From the NCBI GenBank assembly GCA_947069175.1, contig CAMTDV010000027.1:35663369-35727368 (forward strand): 64,000 nt of DNA, in the 5' to 3' direction. Below the pieces are notes generated by a model. It had not been told where the DNA came from, did not search any database, and saw only the letters and a list, made by a program, of their open reading frames with translations. This document shows, piece by piece, positions 55,375 to 64,000 of the stretch; position 1 is the first letter of the stretch; every line of letters starts with the position of its first letter. A program made the translations under genes and the position numbers. The DNA comes from Scalesia atractyloides. Lineage: Eukaryota; Streptophyta; Magnoliopsida; Asterales; Asteraceae.

Positions 55375-56991
55375 GTTGTGGTATTGGTGTAGCAGGAATC
55401 AAAACATCGGTTGGCAAGTTGGTGACACTAGCTGAAGCAACTCCAGATGCCTCCCCCTCAACTGAGGCACCTGTAGAGGTATGGGATGAGGAATCCACCA
55501 CACAATCGAGGGGAGTAGGCTCGGGAAACAAGGAGGAGCCCAAAACATCAGGAGGGAGTCCTGCATCTGTCGTAGATGGCTCTGGAGGAGAAACCACATC
55601 CTTAGTAGGATTAGGCTGAACAGGCGAAGAGACAGATGGGGCTTGAGGTTGTGAAGCTGTGGAGGATGGCGGGAAAGTGTCATTGAATCCAGGAGGATCT
55701 ACACTTAGCTGCTTCAGTGTCTCATTGAGCATGGCAGCGTCAGCGTCATCGTCGGAAGGAAGGGACACTGTTGTAGCGAAAGACATCGAACTATCGCCTG
55801 TAGACATATTAGAAGACACATCAACATGATTAAATAAAGTAGAGTAGTCATATAACCAATCAGGACCAATGCGTTTGTCCTTGGGATTTTCCTCCAGCCA
55901 ACCCACACTGTAGGTTTCAACCACCATCTTCTTGATCTTGTTATAAACGCGATATGTCGTATTTTTAGAATAACCAACAAAAATACAAGGATCTCCGCGT
56001 GCTTCGAACTTTCCTTTAGCATCCATGAGCAGGAGTACACAAGGACATCCAAATTTGCAGAAATGCTTGACTGAAGGTTTGCGACCTTCAACCACTTCGT
56101 ATGGAGTCTTCATGTGGTGTTTGTTGATCAGGGCATGATTTTGAATGTAGCATGCAGTGTTGATTGCTTCGGCCCAGAAGATGAGAGGTACCTTGGATTC
56201 AACAAGCATAGTTCGTGCCACCTTGATGAGTGTGCGATTTTTACGTTCGGCAACCCCGTTTTGCTATGGGGTTTTGGTTGCACTGAACTGTCTGTCAATT
56301 CCCTTGGAGGAGTAGAAAGAGTTTAAGGTAAGATTCTTAAACTCTGTCCCATTGTCACACTGAATAGCCTTTACCTTCGAATATGTCTAGTTTTCCATAA
56401 GCGTGACAAATTGTTTCACTATTTCTGCGGTTTCACTTTTATGTGTAAGAAAGAAAACCCAGGTGAATCGAGAGTAGTCGTTAATAATAACCAGATAGTA
56501 AGCCTTCCCTCCAACGCTGCGAATGTCTGTTGGACCGAAGAGATCCATGTGGAGCAGGTCTAAGACCTGAGAAGTGGAGGGTATGGCTTTGGTTTTATGC
56601 GATTGACGGTGTTGCTTCCCACGAGCACATGATTCACATTTTTCGATCTGCATGAAGTCACGAACTGGTAGATCTCTTACCAAACCACCTTTAGCGAGAC
56701 GATTTAAATTCTTCATGTTGATGTGACCCAGTCTTCAATGCTATAGCATGGCGTCATGCTTGGCTGTCGAAGAAAAAAGGCATGTGAGCTTGTCAGAAGG
56801 AGCATGGTTCATATCAATGACGTAGGCATTTCCTTTTCTTGCAGCTTTCAGAAGAATCCAATCATCTGGAATGATTAAGCCTAGTTTGAGCACATAGCAT
56901 CCTTTCTTTATGAAGAGAACATCCAGATTATTGTCGCAGAGTTGAGACACACTCAACAGACTGTGCTTCAATTTTGGTACATAGTTGACAT
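55175..56991 (-). pseudogene. pol: E3 integrase and linker, fused out of frame to RNase H
   Basis: In sense: a post-protease segment at 56741-56971 (HSLLSVSQLCD), then an integrase zinc finger (ESCARGKQHRQSH) and first catalytic Asp in LLHMDLFGP (56387-56716). CDNGTEF follows beyond a TAG near 56388, then QNGVAER with the Glu after another TAG near 56264, and TMLVESK to VLLLMDAKGKFEARGDP. A Ser/Pro/Thr linker leads into 55370, where the RT is missing and the frame runs out of phase through RNase H until 55175. Confidence 0.85.
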
Positions 56992-57300
56992 TTTTAAAAC
57001 TTAGGGATCCATTGCAAACAGTTCCTCACATTGTGATTTTCCCGGTTTCTCCACCTGCGAAGGAAACAAACCCGCCATCGAAAAACTTAATGTCATTCAA
57101 CTGCGAGATGTCTCCTGTCATGTGCCTGGAAATGCCGCTCTCAATATACCATAATCGAAGAAGAGCGCGCCAGAGCTGTTCCTGCACATTTCAACAGGTT
57201 TAGTTAGAAACGGGAACCCAGGCCATAGAAGATATGGGTTTGCCTTTTGCATCAACATAAGTAACCTCACGAAAGACAAATTAGTTGAGGATGAGGTTGA
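56992..57300 (-). pseudogene. pol: E3 protease with altered active site
   Basis: Around 57140-57170 the frame reads WYIESGISRHMTGD where related copies have DSG (E1 and E2 retain it). The Asp-to-Glu change would be expected to impair an aspartic protease. Following residues (QLNDIKFFDGG, VSFAGGETGKIT) fit the family. Stops flank this segment. Confidence 0.65.
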
Positions 57301-57399
57301 TGATGCTTTTGATTTACTAGACAAGGGGTTAGTAGACTGATTCTTGGCCACTGACTTAGGCCTCCAGGTCACCGAATTAGACCTCTGCACATTCCTAGG

Positions 57400-59363
57400 A
57401 GTGCTAGAGGGATTCTTGGAAACCGAAGGTCTCAAGGGGTTAACATTTTGTTTCTTGGCCAAGTTCCAATCTTGATCAGAAGACTTAGCCATAAATCGAG
57501 CCTTATATTGGCGATTAGGCATAGCCTTCTGATGTTTGGAGTACAAAATATGGAAAGAGTTAAAGGTCCTTTGACAGTTTCGAGCAATGTGCCCGGGAGA
57601 TCCACAGTTGAAAAAGGTTTACCTCTTCTGGAAGAAAACAGTCCGTTCAGCTTGGGAAATTCTGGCAATTTGTCGGTCAAGTTCTTGCTGGCGTTTACTG
57701 ATAGCTGTTGCACGGTCTTTGGCTTGGCGGTGTCCTGTGCACAACCATCAGCCCACTTGTTAGATTTGTGATTTGAATTACAGGATTTTGAACATGAAGA
57801 GTGTTTCAAACAGATGAAACAGGCGATTGTTGAGTTAATTTCTTAGTTTGACTAGAGGACTCAGCGGTTGCCTTCGCATTGTTTGAAGACGCTTCTTTGA
57901 TTTTCTTCTTTTTAGATCTACGTGTTCTTTTCTTTTTAGGCTTATTCTTCAAATCACACTTTGAGACAGATTTTGTAGAGGACACGAGTGACTCTACAGG
58001 AACATCATGTTCATAAATTTTAGCAGATGATGATGGAACCTTGCAATTTAGAGAAATTTTAGATTCCGATTCATTATCAGATTTAACGGTTGCAGTTGAA
58101 TCAATTTTAGATTTGTGTTAATCTGCTTCCATTTCAGAATCAGTCCCTTGTATTGGGTCGCCCAAATCTTCTAGAATAATGTCACCATTAACATTGACAG
58201 AAACAGTTGGTTGGTCATCATTAACACTGTCATTCCTATGAGATGCATCAAAAGATGCAGCCTCGGAAGGTGAACATTCGATATCCTCTGCTGAAGATGA
58301 ATTTTTGGTAACCTCAGCTGAAGATGAACATTCGGTATCCTCAGTTGAAGCTGATGAGGCCGAGTCATCTGTTGAGCAGTTGGGTTAATGTTCAACACAA
58401 TCAACATTGTTGGGGAGCATGTAAATTGTTTAGCAAGAAAGTGATTTAAAATGTCAAAGGCAGGTTTATAAAAAGCATAATCATCAGCTGAATTGTTTGA
58501 ATGTATATTCAGATTTCTTCCTCATCATCCTGTGTGATGTCCTCAACTAAAATTTCTTCTGCACATGAATTAGACACATTAGTATCGTTCACAAATTTAG
58601 TTTGAGCATTAAAAGATTCCTTTTCATTAAGTTTTGTAGAGGATGTGGATGGTTCTACCTCTGGCACTTCTGTCTCCAATTCCACAGTACTCTCAGATGG
58701 ACGATTACTAGTTTCACTAGGAAGTGATGTAGAAGCCACAAACACATCATCCTTCTTGAGTTCAGTGGGTTTGGAGAACTTAGGGTAATATGGCTTCCAT
58801 GATTTAGATAAATAATCTGAAGGTTTACCATACATCATTTTTTCAGCATTTTCGGTTTCTTCCTCAGTTTCATGCATTCTAGTGTAGTTATGATTATATG
58901 GTGGAGGTGCCCTATTGTACCCAAGACCCTTAGTGAAATTCTTTTGATAATTAAGCTTGAGGTTACATAAATCCTTGACTAATTTGCTGGAAGTTTCAAA
59001 TTTCTTAATAATTATTTCATTTTCATGAAGCTTCCCTGTCAAGGAATTCAGCTTGGCTAAGGCTGCTTGAAGTTCTACGTCCTTTTCAGCTAATTTTAGC
59101 TTGTAGCCGTAGACCCAACATTGCTGTTGGTTCAAGTCTAGCTTTAGCTGAGCCACTTCTTGTTTCTGCGCTTCGACCTTCTCCATAAGAAGTTTCTTCT
59201 TATATTTAAGGGCGATGTTCTGTGACGCAACTTGTTGATATTCTGCCACAAGAGTTGAATTGTGGGCGCGCATTTGGGATAATTTAAACTGACAACTATC
59301 AAATGAAAGTATTCGATTTATCGTTTCCGAAAGATCAGGGGTCTCAGTTGTCTGCGCCATCAT
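57400..59363 (-). pseudogene. gag: E3 Gag C-terminal region (coiled coil)
   Basis: The frame 58509-59363 (284 codons) shows a long heptad region (LLMEKVEAQKQEVAQLKLDL and LTGKLHENEIIIKKF), then the GYNRAPPPYNHNY motif and an acidic, Ser-rich part. It is homologous to the E2 ORF. Further broken pieces to 57400 contain a second Cys/His region near 57570-57620 and a basic end. The ATG at 59363 overlaps the end of the preceding frame. Confidence 0.7.
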
Positions 59364-60970
59364 GCAGTGGTTGCATTCTTGGATAGATTCAAGGTTTTCA
59401 TTTGAGCTGCAGCATCGGCCCAGTTGAATCCCTCATGTTGTTGGGCCACAAGCGCTGTGGACTTCCCGCCTGAGCTGCCGGATGGACTCGTAGTTGACTT
59501 GGAAGGAGAAACGGGAACCAACTGTCTGTCACTGCTCTGTATATCAGCGACCCTGGATGATACATACCCTGATGGTGGCTTCTTGCATTCCCTAGCGAAA
59601 TGGCATGGTTCATGACATTGGTAGCATCTGAGTTTGTCCTTTGTGAGACCAGTCTTCAGGTTGGACAAAGGTTGCCTTCCATACTTTTTCTGAAATTTGT
59701 TGACCCGAAATGCAGCCATTGCTAAGTTCCAGGAGACATCGATCTCATCCAGGTCTTCCTCCATGATTTGATCAACTTCTGTTGGCAGAATAGATGGAGG
59801 AGTCAGATCGCTTGCTAGAAAGGCGTTCAAGCTCTTGATCATAGATACAGCAATCACCAGCTTCTCTTCGTTCTCCTTAGTGAGAAACGCATAGTTGGGC
59901 GCGGGTTGTGAAGAGCCAGGGACAGGTGCGCCCGTTTGAGGAATAACGCCTTGTTGCACGGTTTGAGGAGTTGCAGGACTGAAAACCACGTTAGGATAAT
60001 GAGCATGGAACTATGTATGGACTTGAGCAGCTGAGACCGTCGTAGGATTTGGAGATTGAAACCCATACACATACTGAGTGTTTTGAGGCGTGACAACAGG
60101 ACTGTACACCATATTAGATCCACCTGGTGCTTGTGCAGTTCCTTGCAGAGGACTGTAGACTAGATTTTGTGACATTAACGTTGCGTTCTGACCTGTCATC
60201 CCTGCGGCCATCAGACTACTCTGATGATTGATCTCCCTTTGTTTGTTATCAATTTCACATGATTTGATAGTAGCTATCATCTCAGTGAGAGTGACGTCGT
60301 TCAGGTTCTTTGTCTTTTTTATCATGCCCACGTCTGCATCCCAACTTTTGGGCAGTGAATCCAACAACTGTCGGTTCATAGCGCTGTTGGTGAGGGTGAT
60401 CTCAGCTGAAATCATCTGGGAAACTAGTTTGACATATCAACGTATCTGATTCTCGATGGTTTCCCCATATATGTGATTGAACGAGCTGAATTGTTGATTC
60501 TGCTTGTTCACCCTACTTGCTTTCATGTCAGCGTTCCCTTCTTAGAGATTTTGCAACTCACTCCAAACCTCTTTAGCATTTTTACAATTCCTGACCGCGA
60601 TAGAGATATCGGGTCCTAGAGCCATGGTTAGTGTTGCAGAAGCCTTCTCATCTTCCTCTATGATTTTGACGTCCTCCGGAGTCCATAAGTGCATAGGCTT
60701 GGGAATTTTTGTTTCGGGGTCTTGTTCTGTGCTATACACTATGGTTCTTGGACCATTCATGATGCATCTCCACACGCCGGGCTCCTTTGCCTTGCAATAC
60801 TGTTCAAAGAGGAACTTCCACTCATAATATTCATCACCATATAACAAACACGACACTTTGGTGGAAGTGCCAATCACCTGATCCAGCTCTTGGTCTAGGG
60901 CTAAAGTTTGCGATTGCAGGGCTGCAGGTGTGGCATTGGTCAGGTCCTGTGCGGTCATGAATCCAGCCAT
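59360..60970 (-). pseudogene. gag: E3 gag, capsid and zinc knuckle
   Basis: ATG at 60970. The capsid hallmark EWKFLFEQYCKAKEPGVWRC is at about 60760-60820, followed by LWTPEDV and the ALGPDISI segment. Stops near 60542 (TAA), 60438 (TGA) and 60010 (TAG) split the frame. The middle frame (60011-60415) has LLDSLPKSWDADVGMIKK. The zinc knuckle CYQCHEPCHFARECKK near 59590-59635 has Cys where Gly is usual before His, but keeps the CCHC ligands. Confidence 0.82.
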
Positions 60971-61737
60971 TAAATTAATTAAAATTTACCAAATTTGATT
61001 TAAAGTTTAATTAATTTAAGTGATTCAAATGAACAGTGCCCAATCCGAAACAGTCCCAATCCGAAACAGTCAATCAATATGGTTAATCCGGAAGAGTTTT
61101 CCGAAATGGCAATCCGGAAGTCAACGATGGTCAAACTGAATGAAATGTCTGAAATACGCGATCCGGAAATAGGAATCCGGAATGAAGAATCCGATTCAAG
61201 AGTCCGATTTGAAGATCCGAAAAGAAAAGTCCGAGATGAAATCCGAGACAAAAGACCGAAGTGCTGATCCGAAACAAAATCCGAAAAGTAGATCCGGAAT
61301 GAACATCTCTGAAATGAAGTCCGAATTCAAAAATCCGGAACGAAAAATCCGAAATGCCTTGCTTATCTCCTATAAATCCGGAACAGTATCAAATCCGGAA
61401 TGGATGATCTCCTTCATGATCTTCGAAAAACAGCAACAGTAACTCGGATCACAATCCGGATAAGCAACAGTCAGGGATCAATCCGGAATAGATGATCTCC
61501 TTCGTGTTCTTCGGAATCCGGAACAGTATTAAATCCAAATTATGAAGACCTTCTTTGTGTTCTTCGGGATCTGGAACAGTGACAAATCCGAAATCTACAA
61601 AGCTTCTTCGAGTTCTTCGGAACAGTACCCTTCGTCGACGAACAGTAATCCGGAATGTCAGAATCGATCCAAACAGCAGCAATAAACTTCAAAAACTTCT
61701 TCAAACAGCAATACCCGGAGCCTGTATTAGAACAACA
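60971..61737 (-). repeat. E3 5' leader with ATCCGGAATG motif array
   Basis: More than 20 variants of AATCCGGAATG, AATCCGAAA and GTCCGA lie between 61030 and 61680. Short ORFs on both strands here are by-products of the repeats. The array is shared with 53455-53900 of the same element. Confidence 0.75.
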
Positions 61738-61750
61738 GGCTCTGATACCA
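61738..61750 (-). other. E3 primer-binding site
   Basis: GGCTCTGATACCA on the plus strand, complementary to initiator tRNA-Met in element sense, two bases from the LTR. Confidence 0.92.
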
Positions 61751-61752
61751 AT

Positions 61753-62054
61753 TGTGAGTCCCGTGTAACAGATCAAACAGGTATCGCTATCCTAATCAAT
61801 TACGGAAATAATGATCAAGATGAAGAACAACTTGAATAGCTTGAATATAATAACTTGCATACACCAGAGGATGTAAGATACAAGTTTTGTAATCAACTCT
61901 CTAACCCCTAACAAGTGCCCTAACCCCTCTATTTATAGACATGACAAAGCCCAAATATACAACCCTAGGCCCACTTGGCACTAGGAAGCCCAAACTAACC
62001 CAAAAGCCCAAAATACAATATAAATGAATAAACCTTTAAGCTCCAAGCGCAACA
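61753..62054 (-). repeat. E3 5' LTR
   Basis: 302 bp, TGTGAGTCCCGTG to CAAGCGCAACA on the plus strand. It is nearly identical to 50221-50522, with a handful of differences. Minus-strand TATAAATA at 61930-61937. Confidence 0.92.
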
Positions 62055-62059
62055 GTTTT

Positions 62060-62267
62060 TGTATCATTTCTTAAGCAGGTGTCAATCAAAAGATCAGATC
62101 ATCAAAAATATGCTGATTTTCTGAAAATCTTCCCCTCTAATTTGATTTTCGAAGGTCTAGTGCTTGAAAATGAAATTTAAAGTTGCAGAAAATCTTTTTG
62201 TTGGGCATAGATTTAAGAGACGTATTTATCATGAAAACTTTTTTTTAAAACGTTATGAAGACGCAAT
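62060..62267 (-). other. E4 pol-proximal end of noncoding block, internal polypurine tract
   Basis: Just after the pol stop (sense), CTTCCCCTCT at 62129-62138 (sense AGAGGGGAAG) occupies the place of the internal tracts in E1, E2 and E3. The remaining sequence links to 50215 across E3. Confidence 0.5.
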
Positions 62268-62913
62268 TTATTTCCACTCAAGGAAATTGACCATCTCCAA
62301 CCAGGTTACCAACTGGTTGAAATGGGTTTTGTCGAAGGCTTTCGTGACAATATCAGCTTTCTGTTGCATAGTATCCACACGCACACTTGAATGTATCATT
62401 TCTCGTACGCATCTCTGATTGCATGAATGCGAATTTTGATGTGCTTTGTTCTGGAGTGGTGGATAGGATTCTTCACAATTCCTAGACACGCCTCATTGTC
62501 GATGAATATTGGAGTCTTCATAATGTTGATTCCGTAATCTAGCAACTGCGTTTGTATCCAAAGAACTTGTGAGCAGCAACTATATGCTGCCGTATATTCG
62601 GCTTAAGCGGTAGATGTGGAAACTGTTGTCTGCTTCTTGCTTTGCCACGATATGAGACGATTTCCTAAGAATTGACAGCCTCCGAAGACGGATTTTCTGT
62701 CAACCTTGCAACCTGCATGATCACTGCAGAATAAGCAACTAAATCAAAATTACTATCTTTAGGATACCACAGTCTAAGCTTGGGTGTTCCTTTTAGATAG
62801 CGAAAAATTCTTATGACAGCAGCTTCATGAGATCCTTTTGGATTCGTCTCAAATCGTGCACAGATGCAAACAGCCCACATAAAGACAGGCCTACTTGCGG
62901 TGACATAATTCAA
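62268..62913 (-). pseudogene. pol: E4 RNase H
   Basis: The frame at 62665-62913 begins YVTASRPVFMWAVCICARF and continues FRYLKGTPKLRLWYPKDSNF, the region after RT. The RNase H part (62268-62664) contains a TAEAEY-like site changed by a stop and RIHVIRDAC-like, KADIVTKAFDKTHF residues. Frameshifts and stops occur at 62490, 62605 and 62680. Confidence 0.75.
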
Positions 62914-64000
62914 CTAGCCTATCATCGAGCGATAGAAGAACTTGTTCACTTGTTTTCCTTGAAGATCAGATGTGAGTTCTGTCTGAGCTACAAATGGTGT
63001 GCTGGCGGTTTTGTAGTCGTTTATGCTGTACTTTGCGAGAATATCCCTGATGTACTTTGCTTGATGAATGAGGATACCGTCTTCTCTCTGCTTCACCTCC
63101 AATCCCAAGAAAAATATGAGTTCTCCAATCATGCTCATTTCAAACTTTGCCTTCATAACCTTCTCGAACTCCTTGCAGAGGGCCTCATCGGTTGACCCAA
63201 AAATAATATCGTCTACATAGATCTGCCCCAGCATCACATTATCTCCGATCCTTTTTGTGAAGAGAGTCATATCAATTTAACCTCTTGTGTATCCACATTC
63301 CAAAAGATATGTTGACAGAGTCTCATATTAGGCTGGAGGAGCTTGATGAAGACCATAGAGAGCTTTGTCAAGCTTATAGTGTCATGTAGGAAAGTGTGGA
63401 TCTTCAAAACCCAAAGGCTGGCATACATAGACTTCTTCCTTCACCTTCCCATATAGAAACGCACTCTTTACATCCATCTTAAACATCTTGAAGTTTTTGT
63501 ACGAAGCATATGCAAAGAATATTCTAATAGCTTCCAAACATGCTATCGGAGAAAAAACCCTCATAATCAATCCCTTCCTCCTGTCGAAACCCTTGAACTA
63601 CCAATTTTGCCTTGTTCTTAATGACTATACCACGATCATCTGTTTTGTTATGAAATACCCACTTGGTGCCAATGGGATACTTTCCATCTGGTAGATCAAC
63701 GAGTTCCCGTACTTTGAGCTTACGAAACTGAGATAACTCTTCCTGCATAGCATGCACCCACCTGGAGTCTTGAATAGCTTCTCAATGTCACTGGGTACGG
63801 ACTGCGAAAGAAAAGAAGCATACAATCCATTGTTGATGGTTTGTGTTTGTCCACTAGTTCGAACTCCATCTTCCACAGGACTAGTGACATTTCAATGGGA
63901 TGATTTCGATTTGACTTGTAACCTGCATTGGTGTGGGTTTCAATTTGTCGAGGTAGATTGGTGAAGTGTTCATCGACGTAGATAATTGGAGGTTCATCTT
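62914..64000 (-). pseudogene. pol: E4 reverse transcriptase, broken, continues beyond window
   Basis: Copia RT in three frames: 63524-63757 (AMQEELSQFRKLKVREL, GTKWVFHNKTDDRG, NKAKLVVQGF), 63382-63570 (MDVKSAFLYGKVKEEVYV, QPLGFEDP) and 62914-63270 (IYVDDIIFGSTDEALCKEFE with the catalytic YVDD, FFLGLEVKQREDG, GILIHQAKYI). Frameshifts near 63565 and 63380-63270 break it. Upstream integrase should lie past 64000. Confidence 0.85.

Larger units (their letters stand above)
50221..62054 (-). mobile_element. E3: Sirevirus-like Copia element with env-like region, RT deleted
   Basis: Two 302-bp LTRs (50221-50522, 61753-62054), flanked by GTTTT at 50216-50220 and 62055-62059. In sense: PBS, motif-rich leader, gag in two parts, protease, integrase, RNase H, internal polypurine tract and noncoding block, motif array, env-like ORFs, 3' tract. 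RT is missing through an internal deletion near 55370. Frames are broken mainly by TAG codons. The LTRs are nearly identical by eye, so it is a young insertion of an already defective copy or has decayed quickly. Confidence 0.92.
41464..64000 (-). mobile_element. E4: Sirevirus-like Copia element, contains nested E2 and E3, runs off the window
   Basis: Read leftwards from 64000: RT, RNase H, internal polypurine tract (62129-62138), noncoding block (62060-62160 continuing at 50220-49440), motif spacer, env-like gene (48688-47735 and 42866-41944), 3' polypurine tract and 3' LTR at 41464. E2 and E3 each bring their own target duplications. Gag, the 5' half of pol and the 5' LTR lie beyond 64000. 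The five bases left of the LTR are GCAGG; the match should be found beyond the window. Confidence 0.85.

Overview
The window is plant nuclear heterochromatin made almost entirely of nested transposable elements. No host gene is convincing. Protein families (Tekay-like chromovirus Gag-Pol, Sirevirus-like Copia Gag-Pol with an env-like ORF after pol, a MULE transposase fused to an OTU domain) and recalled resemblance to composite-family proteins suggest an Asteraceae genome. The family assignment is inference, because no search could be run.

Layout from the left. A minus-strand Sirevirus-like Copia element (E1; 5' LTR 35953-36325, 3' end beyond base 1) forms the left matrix. Its env-like gene is split by a plus-strand Ty3/Gypsy element (G1, 686-22585, duplicated target ACATA). 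G1 carries a reverse solo LTR in its 5' LTR (G1a, 927-3563, duplicated target ACGCA). A second Gypsy element sits in its gag (G2, 7478-18789); the right end of G2 was lost in a deletion that also removed most of G1 pol. E1 integrase is split by another Gypsy solo LTR (S1, 28119-31554, duplicated target CAAGA). Between 36326 and 41463 lie a decayed MULE with FAR1-like, transposase and OTU parts, AT-rich minisatellites and a broken ORF. From 41464 to beyond 64000 a second minus-strand Sirevirus-like element (E4) contains two further ones: E2 (42867-47729, duplicated target GAGCT), which lacks capsid and most of pol, and E3 (50221-62054, duplicated target GTTTT), which has gag, pol without RT, and an env-like region.

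G2 is the only element with a long intact coding region: a 1475-codon Gag-Pol, an upstream 218-codon ORF, and an apparent 83-nt intron joining a short 5' gag exon. Its integrase nevertheless has Asn at the first catalytic Asp position and lacks one zinc-finger Cys. No Copia copy here has an intact RT.

Three unexplained kinds of structure stand out. (1) The G1-family LTRs contain tandem units of about 169 bp, each holding a tRNA-like module with A-box and B-box sequences, plus a separate Ser/Leu-tRNA-like module on the opposite strand. (2) All four Copia elements keep a long noncoding block between pol and the env-like gene; it starts with an internal polypurine tract and contains a hairpin whose stem sequence differs between copies while pairing is largely kept. 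E2 keeps this block although most of pol and env-like are gone. (3) In E1 and E3 the 5' leader and the segment just before the env-like ORF share the same short-motif array, but the motif differs between elements. This suggests a paired cis-element for the second gene.
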